Below, piece by piece: positions 1 through 10,711 of a DNA stretch of 64,000 bases. Source of the stretch: Microcyclosporella mali. Lineage: Eukaryota; Ascomycota; Dothideomycetes; Mycosphaerellales; Mycosphaerellaceae. Each line of letters begins with the position of its first letter. Positions within the stretch are counted from its first letter, which is position 1. Under the pieces are notes generated by a model. It had not been told where the DNA came from and ran no database searches. It saw only the letters and a list, made by a program, of their open reading frames with translations. Location: positions 682,001-746,000 of the forward strand of contig NHNU01000014.1 of NCBI GenBank assembly GCA_002785985.1. The letters run 5' to 3'. The position numbers and the translations under genes are program-made.

Positions 1-118
1 TTTCGCGCTTGCTCGCACGGTTCACGAGCTTAATAAGTCTCCACTCTCCGAATAGCATTTCGATCTCACAAAGGAAACTACGCGTCCGAACCTGTGCCTC
101 TTATTCCAGCCTCTCACA

Positions 119-1357
119 ATGGCAGCAACACCATCCACCACCCGTCTGACCCAACTTCCCGGCTTTGACACCGCGCCAGACGTCTACGAGACTCCCGATC
201 TCACTGCCGACGACGACAACACAACCGCCCATACTTCGCAGACCTCACCCCGTGCCGAAGCAGAACCCTCTGATACGAGCGAGGATGGTGAAGAAGACGA
301 CGACGACGACGAGGACAGCTATGGCGTCAGTAGGAGAAGACTCTACCCCGAACGCGCACGCAGCAGATTCGGCCAGGAAGCGAGGGGGATCAGGACGAAT
401 GGTGCGGACTTGAGCGATCGTGTAGATGGCAGGCGGAAAGGGTTCAGGAGGGGAGGGAGGGAGACGGAGAGTCTGGAGGAGAAGATGGCGAGGTTGAGGA
501 GGGAGGTGGAGGAGTGCAGGGTTCTAGCGGAGAGGGAAAAGAACGAGGAAGAGGACGAAGATGAGGGAGAGGAAGAGGGTGAGACATTGAACGACGTTGA
601 TGCGTTAAGTCGTTTACTCGCTGGAATTGAGATCCCACACACCAGTTCGAAGAGAAGCGCACGACAACGGCGAGGAAGCGATACCTTCCACGACGCCCTA
701 CCGACCACGACCTCTGCAGACGAAGAAGAAGGAGACTCACCCTCCTCACAAACCCTCTCCAAGATTTCCGCCTTCGATACACGCCTCGCAGCGCTAGAGA
801 CAGCCCTCGGTCTCTCCTCTCTCTCCGGCGAGAACATCCCCGAAACCCCTCTCCTCCCCACTCTCTCCCTCCTAGACGCCCAACTCGCCTCCCTCAACTC
901 CGTAACCTCCCTAGCCAGCCTCGAAGCCGCTAGCAACCGCATAGGCAAACTCAAAGCCGAAGCCCAGGACCTTGCTCAACTGCAACACCAGACCGGCGAC
1001 GATGAAGACGAAGATTCCGCTGCGACACTGCTCACCCCTGACGACATGCAAAAGTTGCAATCGCTCTTCACAATCCTCCCCACGCTACAGTCACTCTCGC
1101 CGACTGTGCCGGCCCTGATCACGCGCCTGCGTAGTCTGCGAACGCTGCACACGGTCGCAGCGGGCGCGAGTGCGGATCTTGATTCTGTCGAACAGCGCCA
1201 GGCAGAAATGGATCGAGAATTGAAGATGTGGCGGGAAGGGCTGGAGAATGTGGAGAAAGCGGTGTCGAATGCCAACGAGGCGAACGGGAGGAACGGCAAT
1301 TTCATCAAGGACTGGGTCGAGGATTTGGCAAAGAGGATGAACGCTTTGGGTAGATGA
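119..1357 (+). CDS. Dynactin subunit 2 (dynamitin, p50) homologue
   Basis: A single uninterrupted 412-residue frame beginning at the first ATG. The N-terminus carries the dynamitin hallmark LPGFDTAPDVYETPDL (about residues 13-28). An acidic stretch follows (about 56-66), then long heptad-rich helical segments typical of p50 coiled coils (about 117-160, 215-300 and 350-400). Length matches the family (about 400 residues). In the family, dynamitin forms the shoulder of dynactin, linking the p150 arm to the Arp1 filament, and so supports dynein-driven nuclear and vesicle movement; that role is inferred from homology. It is convergent with the EF-hand gene on the other strand, with 379 bp between the stops. 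No intron is needed. Confidence 0.9.
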   Translation: MAATPSTTRLTQLPGFDTAPDVYETPDLTADDDNTTAHTSQTSPRAEAEPSDTSEDGEEDDDDDEDSYGVSRRRLYPERARSRFGQEARGIRTNGADLSDRVDGRRKGFRRGGRETESLEEKMARLRREVEECRVLAEREKNEEEDEDEGEEEGETLNDVDALSRLLAGIEIPHTSSKRSARQRRGSDTFHDALPTTTSADEEEGDSPSSQTLSKISAFDTRLAALETALGLSSLSGENIPETPLLPTLSLLDAQLASLNSVTSLASLEAASNRIGKLKAEAQDLAQLQHQTGDDEDEDSAATLLTPDDMQKLQSLFTILPTLQSLSPTVPALITRLRSLRTLHTVAAGASADLDSVEQRQAEMDRELKMWREGLENVEKAVSNANEANGRNGNFIKDWVEDLAKRMNALGR

Positions 1358-1736
1358 GAGAACGGGCTGTCAAGAGAAGGGTGACCAAAAAAGCTCATGT
1401 ATCATGCTTCATAGCGATGCTCGCATTAGATCTGTGTGGGTATCATGTTGTATGGCAGAGTCCTCATAAGCGCGTGACAGTGTGTTTCAGCGCCATAAAC
1501 TGCGACGGTCAGGCGGCCAGTCCCCCAATCTGAATCCAGGACGATCATGACTTCACATTTCGGACTGCTTCTCCGAATTTCTGTGATGCATCTATGCATA
1601 CGGGAATCCCGACCTCAGGCGGAGCTTGCCCACGTGCAAAGCGAAATGTTCGGGTGGCGCCGGTGCTTCTTAAGCGCCGGTGTTCGCCGGGTTGAGGTTG
1701 CTGTTGCTTGTTCGAAGGTATGAAGAGGCCGCGTGC
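1358..1736. other. Intergenic spacer between convergent genes
   Basis: A 379-bp stretch between two stop codons. It should hold both 3' UTRs and terminators. No gene-like frame was seen. Confidence 0.6.
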
Positions 1737-3111
1737 TCATCGCTGTTTCAAGATTTCTTGTCCAAATGTTAGCTTCTTTCTCGGGTTCTCGATGTCGCTC
1801 AATATAGTCCAGTGTCCGTCTGTGGGGAGATGGAGTTGAACAGGAAGAGGCTTTGCGCACCTGATAGGAATTCCTCGCTGTGAGATAAAGAGTCAGTTCG
1901 TGTAGACCGACTCCAGAGCACAAGCACCACTTACAAGCTCAATGTGATATACCCATCCCTGTCCGAGTCATATTTCTTGAATACATCCGTCATCCTCTTC
2001 AGACTTATACAAGCCTGGACGAAGAGATCAAAGCTCAACACTTTCTCTCTCCTACCATCATCGCCTCGCCCTCTACTGTGCGTTTTGGCGAAAGTGTTGA
2101 ACAGAAGTTGCACGAATTGAGGAGATAGTCGGTATCCGAACGCTACTAGTGCGTCTTCGAACTCGCGCAGTGATATGTTACCAGATCGGTCGACGTCAAA
2201 GCGGTCGAAGAGGCCTCGCCATGCGGATAGAAAACCCCAGAGACCGCAGAACTCGTCGAAATTGATAGTGCCGCTGCGGTCTGTATCAAACATCCGAATC
2301 ATCATCTTGACTGTGTGAGGGTCGAATGCTGTGTAATCTCCATTCACTAGAGCGCTCTGGAGTTCTGTTTCCGAGAGCTGGCCTGTGCGCTGGCGGTCCA
2401 CTTGCTGGAACATTGGCCATAGTGCATCACGATCGCCGCCGTCTCGAGGTGGAGCGACCGTAGGTGGACGCTGGAATTCAGGTATGGGAGGGCGATTGTG
2501 ATAGCCTTGCGGAGGTGGCCCTTGGCCATAGCTTGCTGGTGGAGGCGGAGAAGTCACGCCATAGTTCTGGTTGTTGCGGGGAGGTGGGGGAGCCTGGTTG
2601 TAGGCTCCGCCACCACCTTGTTGGCCGTATGAGGCCTGTGTCTGACCATAGCGTGGTGACGAGTTTTGTCGTCCGTAATCATTGTACCCTTGATTGCCAT
2701 AGCCTTGATTTGGTGGTGGTGGGTTCGAGGAGCCATATGCGCCTGGTACTGCGGGGCTTGCTCTTCCATATCTATCGTCCTGACGTGAACCCAAGCTATT
2801 CCCTTGAGGTGGAGCTGGTTGGGGCTTGTTGTAGTTGCGATCGTCTCGTCTCGGAGGAGGACCGCCGCCTGAAGAGTTGAGCATCTGGGCGGCTTGGTCT
2901 GGTTCGGCGTGTCTGTTGAAGTGAACGTGCTTAGTCGATGTCATGGACTGGGATGGTAGAGGACGGATGTGTGCAAAGATGAAGATTGGTGTTGGTGGTG
3001 AGGATGTATAGGAGGGACACGAATACGAGAGTGGACCAGGATATAATAAGAGGGGCGAAAGCGTACGTACGCGGGCAGGGCATCCGGGTTGTAGGTGCGG
3101 TTGTAGGCCAT
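1737..3111 (-). CDS. pef1: Penta-EF-hand calcium-binding protein (ALG-2/peflin type)
   Basis: Spliced model with four exons: 3111-3071, 2912-1935, 1877-1861 and 1756-1737, giving 351 residues. The first exon encodes MAYNRTYNPDALPA and joins in frame after a GTACGT donor and a TTCAACAG acceptor. A Gly/Pro/Gln/Tyr-rich disordered head (about residues 25-150) precedes the EF-hands. Calcium loops are visible at DTDRSGTINFDE, DVDRSGNISLRE and DSDRDGYITLS; a first hand, DRQRTGQLSETE, is less canonical. This is the architecture of fungal PEF1/ALG-2-like proteins, which bind calcium and act at membranes. The last two exons are only 17 and 20 nt and restore the ending FEEFLSEILKQR. The final intron has a GCTAAC branch point. 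An alternative start lies at 2944 if the first intron is not used. Confidence 0.85.
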
Positions 3112-4189
3112 TTCCGCGTCCGAGTCCGAGGGTCGTGGTAAGCTAGCAGAGGAGCAGTGGATGACTGACACCTATCGCGCAGGGGCGCCGTCGAGCTGGT
3201 CGTGCGATGTTCTCGATGCTTCCGCTGCTGAGGCGCTTTGCAGACTTTGCGCGTTGGCCTATTGCCTGGCCACAAGAGGCGCGCGACAACGTCGACGTCT
3301 GACTAACGCCAAAATTGAAGGCGATGTCGGGGAGGGCCGTGTGGTGGTGGTACTATACTAGGTCGGGTGGTCCCAGGGGGAATGATGTATCGACAATCCT
3401 TAGGTTGGAGAATTCAAGAAACGGTGGAGGGCAAGGAGTCTCGGACGGACTCGTCGAGGTGGGCGATGAGGGGTCACTTTACATCAGCCCAGCCACATGC
3501 ATGAACGACGAGGCTCCGGGGCTGGGCTGAGTCTTGCGGCCGCCCGGTGAGGGCCAACTTAATGATGGTGATGTGGATGCTGATGATGATGTTGATGCTA
3601 ATGCGGCCTCTGCCAGATAACCTCGGACTCGCGTTAGGTATCAGCCTTATCATTCTTATTGCTAGTACACTGCTTGTGTCGAGTGTGCATGTGCAATTGC
3701 ATGTTGCCTCAGGCTCTCTTTCGTCGTCACATGGAAATGACGTGCATGCCTCGTCGGGCCATTTTTAGCTCGCGCATCTACCTATGCTGTGCACCAAGGC
3801 ACCCTTTCTCCAGCCAACGGACCCCTTCTGCCCTGCCCTTCTCCTCCTCTTCTTCTTCTTCTTCTTCTTCTTCCCCTTTCCCATCATTCTCACGGTCAAC
3901 AACGACGTACATGTACCTGCATACACCCATATCCTCCTTTTCATACCCTACCTGACCGGCGACAAGGAGGAAGCGAGGATGAATTTTCGACACATGATGA
4001 CCTGTTGACTCCCAATTCCATTGCATCCGCCCTGCCTCAGTCAAATTCGATATTCACCCTCAACAACTGCGTCTTCGCTACATCTCTTGAAACTTTGTAC
4101 GCCTCCTCATGCTGGCTAGACTTGAAGTCTGGAAGTCGCTATCAGTGCACTTGTCTCACCCGAGCAGACATCCGGCGTGTGTCGCGCTG
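3112..4189. other. Intergenic region with a TTC microsatellite
   Basis: Only short low-quality frames are present, several made of Met/Leu or Ser runs from low-complexity DNA. Nothing here is supported as a gene. The 3' part adjoins the alcohol dehydrogenase relic. Confidence 0.5.
3847..3874. repeat. (TTC)n microsatellite
   Basis: About nine TTC triplets in a row within a pyrimidine-rich stretch. It produces false poly-Ser, poly-Phe and poly-Glu frames on the two strands. Confidence 0.9.
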
Positions 4190-5094
4190 ACCATGTGTTA
4201 CCATCTCTGCCATCGATCTCCTTCGCAGCCAGCAACTCCGATAGCATCGAGATCGTATGAGCACTCACCAACGCCGCACTTACCGTAACGCCTCGGGACC
4301 ACAGCCTCTTGATGTGAAGATCCACTTTGGTACCATACACCCCGATGTTTGCGATCCTCCCGCCTAGCCGCTCGAGATCCTCGCACATATTGACTATTCC
4401 GCACGAACCAGAGTGAGTCAGTCTCGTCAACCTTCAATGTTCTGACGCTGGGAATTGGGCCAACTTAAGCTTGGAGGGTACAACTGCGCCGTCAAACCCG
4501 CTGCAAATCCGTTCGGTGCTGCTCCTACCGTGGCCACGGTACATCCTGGTGTGACCTGTCTGCGCACGACACTAGCGTCCAGGCCTGTGGGCAGAATATC
4601 GCTGTATGCCAGGAGCCTTCGCTCACTCACGCCATCTGGGACGAGAAACAGGGACGTGTCAGCATATCTAATCCTGACGTACTCTACCTAGGCTGCATAC
4701 CGAAGATGTCCCAATTGCCACCCGCCTCTACGACAATTGTCTGCCATGCTTGTTCCTCATCAGCACGCTTTCCTCTATCTCCACCGGAAGGCCTCACTTC
4801 CTCTGGCAAAACCCACAAAGATCGCAGCAGGTCATGTATCGAATCACCACTCTATCACCTTTCTTGCATTTCTTCAGCTCCGCACCAGTACCCGTGACTA
4901 TACCGATTCCTTCATGCCCAATGCTACGCCCTCTATCGACGGCCGGAGCATCGCCCTTGAGAGTTTCGGAGGTCTGATCCACAAACAGTGGTCCGGACAA
5001 GCTTGACAATGGCATCCGTACCCTGCTCGACTTTGGGAATGGCTCTCTCAACAACCTTGCACTTGCCGATTCTATTATACGCGGGGGCCTTCAT
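4190..5094 (-). pseudogene. Relic of a zinc-dependent alcohol dehydrogenase (MDR family)
   Basis: Four recognisable pieces of one zinc alcohol dehydrogenase lie in the right order on the minus strand but in different frames. The N-terminus from about 5094 contains VRTTVCGSDL. The next piece has GRSIGHEGIGIVTG followed by the structural-zinc cysteines CCDLCGFC. Near 4630-4490 lie YSDILPTG and GCTVATVGAAPNGFAA, the remains of the nucleotide-binding GxGxxG. Near 4390-4250 lie GGRIANIGVYGTKVDL and KRLWSRGVTV. About 60 residues expected between the Rossmann start and GGRIAN are missing, and several frameshifts and stops separate the blocks. It cannot encode a working enzyme. In intact homologues the enzyme oxidises alcohols with NAD(P); here it is only a fossil. 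Confidence 0.8.
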
Positions 5095-6395
5095 TTCGGT
5101 CAATCTCAATGCCTCGGCCTGGGAATGAATCAAACGTGCAGAGGACAAATTTGTGAGAATATGTGGTCCGTCCTGCTGAGACATGTAGGGCAGCTACCGA
5201 TATGACTTTGCTGCTGCGTTATGCTGAGATGGCGTAGCTCCTCCTTCGGCTCAGAGAAAGCAGTCCCTGCATCCCGAGCGGTCCCACCATCGTGCGACTT
5301 CTTTCTCGATGCCACTCGTAAGTCCGTACGTCGTTGTAGCTGTTTCGGAATAGACAATCCGAAGAGCGATCTCTGGAATTTCGAAGCTCATATGATGCGC
5401 CCACAAGTCACCTTGATGGACTCCTGCAGCATTTCACATGGTCAACCGAGACGTTTCTATCTCATGTCAGTGGACTCGACGGATTCCGAGTGCGAAGCTA
5501 TCCGAGCATCCTGGAGGCGCTTGCAGTCTGATCAAGGATGATGCGGGTACATACCTGCAGTAATTACTCGCTCTACCATGGAGCCACATGTCAATATAAC
5601 ACGAACTTTCGACATTGTTTACAGCTGCTGGCAGACATAGTGCTAAGACTCAAGAATGCTTTGACCGACTCGCTTCTTGTGCTAAGAGAGAGAAGATGCA
5701 AAGTTTGCTGACAAGTCTAAGGTGCTATGTACTCATTGGACTATTCGTACATCTTTTGGCATGAGTTCACATTACCACTATTCTTGGGACTTCAAGCGCC
5801 TGGGCTTCGACGAAGACCCTTGTACAATATGAAAATCTTCTGGCTTTCTTGGTCAATTCCGTTGTCGACTGCTGCGCCTGGTTCGAAACGCAAAACCCAC
5901 CCGGAGGTGCCGGGACGGCTCAGAGAATGCGGAGAAACACGGCGAGCCTTACGAAGAGAGATAGAGAGCATGGGCTAATGGTTGAAATGCCGTGCGGACG
6001 ACGCCCAAAGGATTACTGATCGCCATCAACAAGAGCTCGAGTGCTCATGGAATGTGTTGAGTTCCTTCACTCGAAGGTTGCCGTAATTGCCATCGTTCAT
6101 GTCAGACGGCGGTCCTCCACATGCTCGAGCATCTATCGACTGGGGAAACCATGTTGACGCACTGCATAGCCTACGCGCCGGAGAACACCCCGAAGACGTC
6201 GCTCACCATGCTTGCCGACTCACGTTTACAGGGAGAGGAAATTTGTGCATCTTACTTTGTTGTTGGAAATGATGATCGCGATGGACGGAGTTGCACTCTT
6301 GTGTACTCCGAGCCTGGACTTCGGCTTTTATCTCGAATGATGTCCTACCAGATCTAGCCACTGTCTCTTCTGTCCACCAACAACGTGCAAGAAGA
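5095..6395. other. Intergenic region, no supported gene
   Basis: Short frames on both strands (for example near 5221-5541 and 5219-5404) have no recognisable domain and no consistent splicing. The right end should hold the promoter of the rhodopsin-domain gene. Confidence 0.4.
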
Positions 6396-7884
6396 ATGGC
6401 CGGAAGCACGCAACCATATCACGATCCGTCGTTTCTCCGCGAGATCTGGGCTTTCTTCGCACTGGGCATTGCGGTCTTCCTCGCTCGTTTCACAGTTCGG
6501 CTCCGCAAAGTTGGCATTCGCGGATTCCAGGGAGATGACTATATGGCCATCGTGGTCCTCTTTTGCTATGTTGTAGACGCAGCCACAGTCACCATCATCT
6601 ACCATGAAGGCTCAAACGTGGACTTTACACAAGCGCAAATTGACGCCTTCGACGATGAGCAGATCAAACGTCTCACCTACGGCTCGAAGATGGAGCTGTT
6701 CGCCTGGTACGCCTATGTGACCCTATTGTGAGAGCATTATACACTCCGTGCTGTGAGAGGTTCGATCCGCTGATGATGGTGGCATTCACCGAGTAGATGG
6801 AGTCTTAAAGCGTGTCTGCTGTTCTACTACGACCGGCTTACGATTGGCTTCGGCCAACAGCTTCTGATCAAGACGCTGGCAGTCTTGTGTGTCATAACGT
6901 ACATTGCCGTGTTTCTTACCATCACTCTGGGCTGCAAGCCCTTCAGCGACAATTGGAGAGTGCGACCCCTACCGGACCCTACTTGCACTCTCCGCAAGCA
7001 AAACTTCATAGCCTGTACAGTGCTGAACACGATCACCGACGGTTTGATCCTCAGCATCCCGATACCGCTCATCTTCAAATTGCGGGTGCCACTGAGAAGG
7101 AAGATCCCCATTGCCCTTCTACTTTGTTCCGGCATCTTCGTCGTTTCGGCTGCTATCGTTCGCATCGAAATGACACTCAAGTGAGCAACTTCCATGATTA
7201 CCAGATGTCAGGTGGCTAACGATACTCACATGAAAGAAATCATCCGAGTGCTTTGACCATTAACCGCTGGGGCATCAGAGAGACGAATCTAGCGCTCATT
7301 GCCATCAATGCGCCGATAATCAAACCATGTAAGTTCCTCCATACGTCCGTCTTCTATGCTGGAGACTTGACCACAGATCCCTCATGAGACGTATAGTATT
7401 CACCCGCCATTTCTGGACTGGACAGCGCAGCCATCGGGGCTCCACCCCCAATCACCGATCGCCTCAGACTACAGACAACCTCGAATCCGGTGCCACGTCC
7501 GACGGCAAGTCCAGCACTTTCAGTAAATTGAGTTCGATCCTCAGACGGACAGACGGGCCCATCATGATGAGTGACATGTCACGCAAGACAGGCGCCACGA
7601 CGGCAATGAGGACCGATGTTACCACCACCATCAACGAGAGCGAAGCAATCACCGTTCCGACCACGGTAGCCAGCCAGGATAATGTCGTTACCAGGCTCTC
7701 GCGTATGCTGGAACCCATGTCGGAGGAGGAAATTGAGAGATTAGCGCATCCGGGCGAGTATGTTGAATCGATGTTCGAGCGGAGGTTTCATAGTATGGGC
7801 AACGAAGCTGAAAAGGAGCAGCCGAGGACACCGGAGCCAGTGGCGAAGAGGTCGTTGAGGCTTAGTAGATTGAGGAGCACGTGA
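6396..7884 (+). CDS. Fungal rhodopsin-domain integral membrane protein
   Basis: Four exons (6396-6727, 6797-7180, 7237-7328, 7397-7884) give 431 residues with all junctions in frame. The protein has about seven hydrophobic helices in the first 290 residues. The fungal rhodopsin-domain pattern is visible: a first helix ending in ARFTVRLRK, then GDDYMAIVVL, LLWSLKACLLFYYDRLT after the first junction, a CKPFSDNW loop, and INRWGIRETNLALIAINAP. The C-terminal 130 residues are a Ser/Thr-rich cytosolic tail. This family (SAT4-like) is abundant in filamentous ascomycetes; most members have no defined role, and the name does not imply retinal binding. An in-frame ATG at 6291 exists, but the 6396 start sits directly before the first helix and is preferred. 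Confidence 0.85.
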
Positions 7885-8124
7885 GCAACTGGAGGTCAGT
7901 ACATGGCCATTGGATTAGTCGAAGGGATTTGCTCGACTACTGGTTCGAAGTACTGGACCATCAGCACAGCACTTCAGATTGTGCTTGATTTCTGTTTGTG
8001 CTGGTTAGCGTCAAGACTGTCAGGGTGTTAAAAGATAGTGTATGATGATGATGATACCCCATCCAGGACAGGGAGAACGAAAAGCGACATTTCTTGCTGT
8101 TTGAAAGTGGAGACGACGATCATA

Positions 8125-8168
8125 GAACGCTAGCAATAAAAGCGTGTGCCATTCGGCTGTCGCAACAC
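8125..8168 (+). repeat. Left terminal inverted repeat of the MITE
   Basis: Pairs with 8533-8575: 26 perfect bases at the outer end, then an imperfect inner part ending CGCAACAC in both copies. Confidence 0.85.
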
Positions 8169-8532
8169 ACCGGTCGCACGAAATTTTCATGTTTTTTTCG
8201 CAAAATATAGTAGTATATGCGCAATAGAAGACGTATAAACAAGGCAAAGACTGGAAAATGTTCCTTATACTACTAGGCAGCGTTCTATAATATAATATTA
8301 ATAATTTTCGATAATCTATAATGCTATCTATAGGAATCTATAATTTCTAACAAAGTCGTAGTTTTTACAAATTTAAGAAACGCGGCGATATTATATCTAC
8401 TATAGCTCCTATATTCTTGGAATTTGATCCCTCGACAGTATAGATATAGAGCTATCTAGCGACATATCTTCTAGGGATTCTAGCAACATATTACCGATGT
8501 TATACGTAGATAGCTAAAAAGTCGTATAATGC

Positions 8533-8575
8533 GTGTTGCGCAGCTGACCGGCACACGCTTTTATTGCTAGCGTTC
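8533..8575 (-). repeat. Right terminal inverted repeat of the MITE
   Basis: Reverse complement of the left repeat, one base shorter in the inner part. Confidence 0.85.
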
Positions 8576-8662
8576 TATACGAACGACATTTTCAAAATCA
8601 ACGCAATATACGTCCCCATTCTGGATACTCATCACGACAAGCTCATCGTTCTTATCTGACTT

Positions 8663-10151
8663 TCACTTCCGGTTCTGCTGGATATGATCGATGGCTTCGA
8701 GTAAGTATCCGACAAAAACTTTCGGGTTCTCCGTAGCAGGGAAATGTCCCAGTCCCTTCATCGCTTGGTGCATTGCGCCGGGGATCTTGTCGCAGGTCTT
8801 CTGTGCCATTGCCGGCGTGTTGGACCAGTCATACTCGCCCGTCAACATGTACACCGGGCAAGCCTTTGTGTCGATACTCGACATCCTGTCGCGGCCATCC
8901 CAGCCCCCGAAGTAGAAATCTAAGTCTCCGTGGAATATCCCGTAGGCCTGAGCGGAGTATAAGTGCCACATGAGTTGGCGATTCTTGAGAGGGGCGGTGG
9001 GCGACATCATGCCGTAGATCCATTCGGGGTTGAAGAGGGATTGGTTGATGTAGGGCGAGCGATCAGACCACGTGCGGTCCATGTCGAGGTGGTCGGAGCC
9101 CTGAAGGGGAATGGTACCGACGCAGCCAACTTCCTGGTACCGGACCGCGCAGGCGAGGGAGATTTGGCCGGCCATGGAAGCGCCGCAGATGATGGGCTTG
9201 TCGAGGTTGAGCTTCTTGACCAGAGCAGCGATACAGCCGACGTAGGCGTCTTCTGTGTTGGTATGTACTCCCGGCCAGTAGCTAGACTGACGTGTCAGTG
9301 GCACCATGCAGCGAAAGTCGGTGAGGGGTGAAGAGCCATACCCTTCGTACGGAAAGCTCCTCCCGTGGGCTGGCAGGTCCATCGCCGTCATACGACACTT
9401 CTTCCTCATCCTCTCGTCGTTCATCACTCCATGATACTGACGCGAGTCACTGCCAGCTGTATGGAGGAAGACGATTTCCTGGCTGCCTTCACCCGACTGC
9501 TCATAGAAGACCTTGCATTTACCCCACAGAGGTGCATTCAGGTAGGTGTAACGTCCGACGATATGGTCCTCGTCCATGTCAGGCTCCTCGTCAGCTGGCG
9601 TGACGCCGGAATAGGCATCGTGGATGAGCTCTAGTACTCGACGCCAGACCTGTGTCCACTGTGCAAACGACCTTTGATCGCCTTGGATCTCAATGCCTTC
9701 TTGCTTGATATTCATGCCGAACATGCCTTGTGGACGGAGTCAGTCTTGACCGTCGGTCTTGATTTGAGCCAGGGTCAATACCTTACCCCAGTATGATTGA
9801 TACGGCATGACAGGCGTCTGCTTCATGAATTCCTGCCATTGCTCTGGAAGCGCAGAGAGTACGAATGTGCAGTCCTTAGCATCACCAGATCGGAGCTCGA
9901 CTTTGCCATCGCTCACAGTAACAAGAATAGTGGTGTCACTGCCTGCGGCTTTGATACCGAAAGTCTCTTGGGCGGTGATGTCGCGTGTGTCAACGAATGC
10001 TCGCAACTGGCCATCATCGTTCGCGGCCTTGTTCACCTTAACCAGAGTGTCAGATAGAACAGCGGGAAGATCTGAAAGTCGTCAGTTTTAGTTTGATCAG
10101 CTTAATAACAGCAGAGTCTTGCATAAACTTACCTGCCCATGCGTGTGCCAT
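8663..10151 (-). CDS. Alpha/beta hydrolase with N-terminal SCP2-like domain
   Basis: Four exons (10151-10133, 10071-9787, 9726-9342, 9281-8663) give 435 residues. The short first exon encodes MAHAWA. Residues about 7-140 resemble an SCP2 sterol-carrier fold (ITAQETFGIKAAGSD, GDAKDCTFVLSALPEQW). Residues about 170-435 form an alpha/beta hydrolase with the nucleophile elbow GASMAG, an oxyanion-side DLPAHGRSFPYEGYWPG block, an acidic residue near GEYDWSN and a terminal histidine in KGLGHFPATENP. The 60-bp intron at 9341-9282 has no stop and could be read through, but removing it restores the usual PYEGYWPG. Substrate is unknown; the SCP2-like part suggests a hydrophobic ligand (inference). It is divergent from the SSADH gene, with 560 bp between the starts. 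Confidence 0.85.
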
Positions 10152-10711
10152 GCTGCCGTTAGTGCCGTTGGCTTTTTGCCTCTTCGATGGTCGTGCAGGC
10201 ATGCCTATAGGTGATATGTACCTGAATATATGTAATTATTGCATCGCATCGAACAGCTACAACGAGAGGAGAACATCGATCCAAGGTCCAGCAGAATTGA
10301 GGAGATAGATGTACTTGTGGCATGTATACTGCATCTTGATATCACCGATTCTTCAATCTCGCCTTGCGATTCGTCTCTTCGACACCATGGCTCCTGAGCT
10401 TTCCCTCTCCTCAGCCATGTCGGTCACATGAGGGCGGGGTTGCTGAGCTGAAGAAGGGGTGAGGTCGATGATCGCGGACGTCCGGCCCCCGTCTCGAGGC
10501 TTATGCGGCTCTGAGGCTGGCTATCCGGCTGTTCGATTTATTCCCGGCACGCGTGGTATAGTCTCCGGGCAACGCATATCGACGTAGCGCGGCCGCGGGG
10601 CGTCTCCTGCTCACCCCGCTCTAGCTCCGCTTATCAACGGAAACGAGATGACGCCAGCACTGCCAGCCAGGATGTTTTTCTGCTCCACTATTGTTACTCA
10701 CCACCTATTTC
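10152..10711. promoter_or_regulatory. Bidirectional promoter region (hydrolase / SSADH)
   Basis: A 560-bp region lies between two divergent start codons. A CG-rich central part is flanked by mixed sequence. No specific operator was recognised. Shared regulation of the two genes is an inference from position. Confidence 0.5.

Larger units (their letters stand above)
8125..8575. mobile_element. MITE: non-autonomous DNA transposon with TA-flanked inverted repeats
   Basis: The two ends (8125-8168 and 8575-8533) are inverted repeats. The first 26 bases, starting GAACGCTAGCAATAAAAGCG, are identical; the next 18 or so match with a few changes. Each end is flanked by TA (8123-8124 and 8576-8577), as expected for Tc1/mariner-type insertion. 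The 451-bp element has no coding capacity. Its interior is strikingly AT- and TpA-rich compared with the flanks, suggestive of RIP-type decay. No transposase lies in the window. Confidence 0.8.

Noticed and set aside
6291..6395. Upstream in-frame extension of the rhodopsin-domain gene
   Set aside because: The added 35 residues have no motif and would precede the first helix with an unusual Arg-rich leader.
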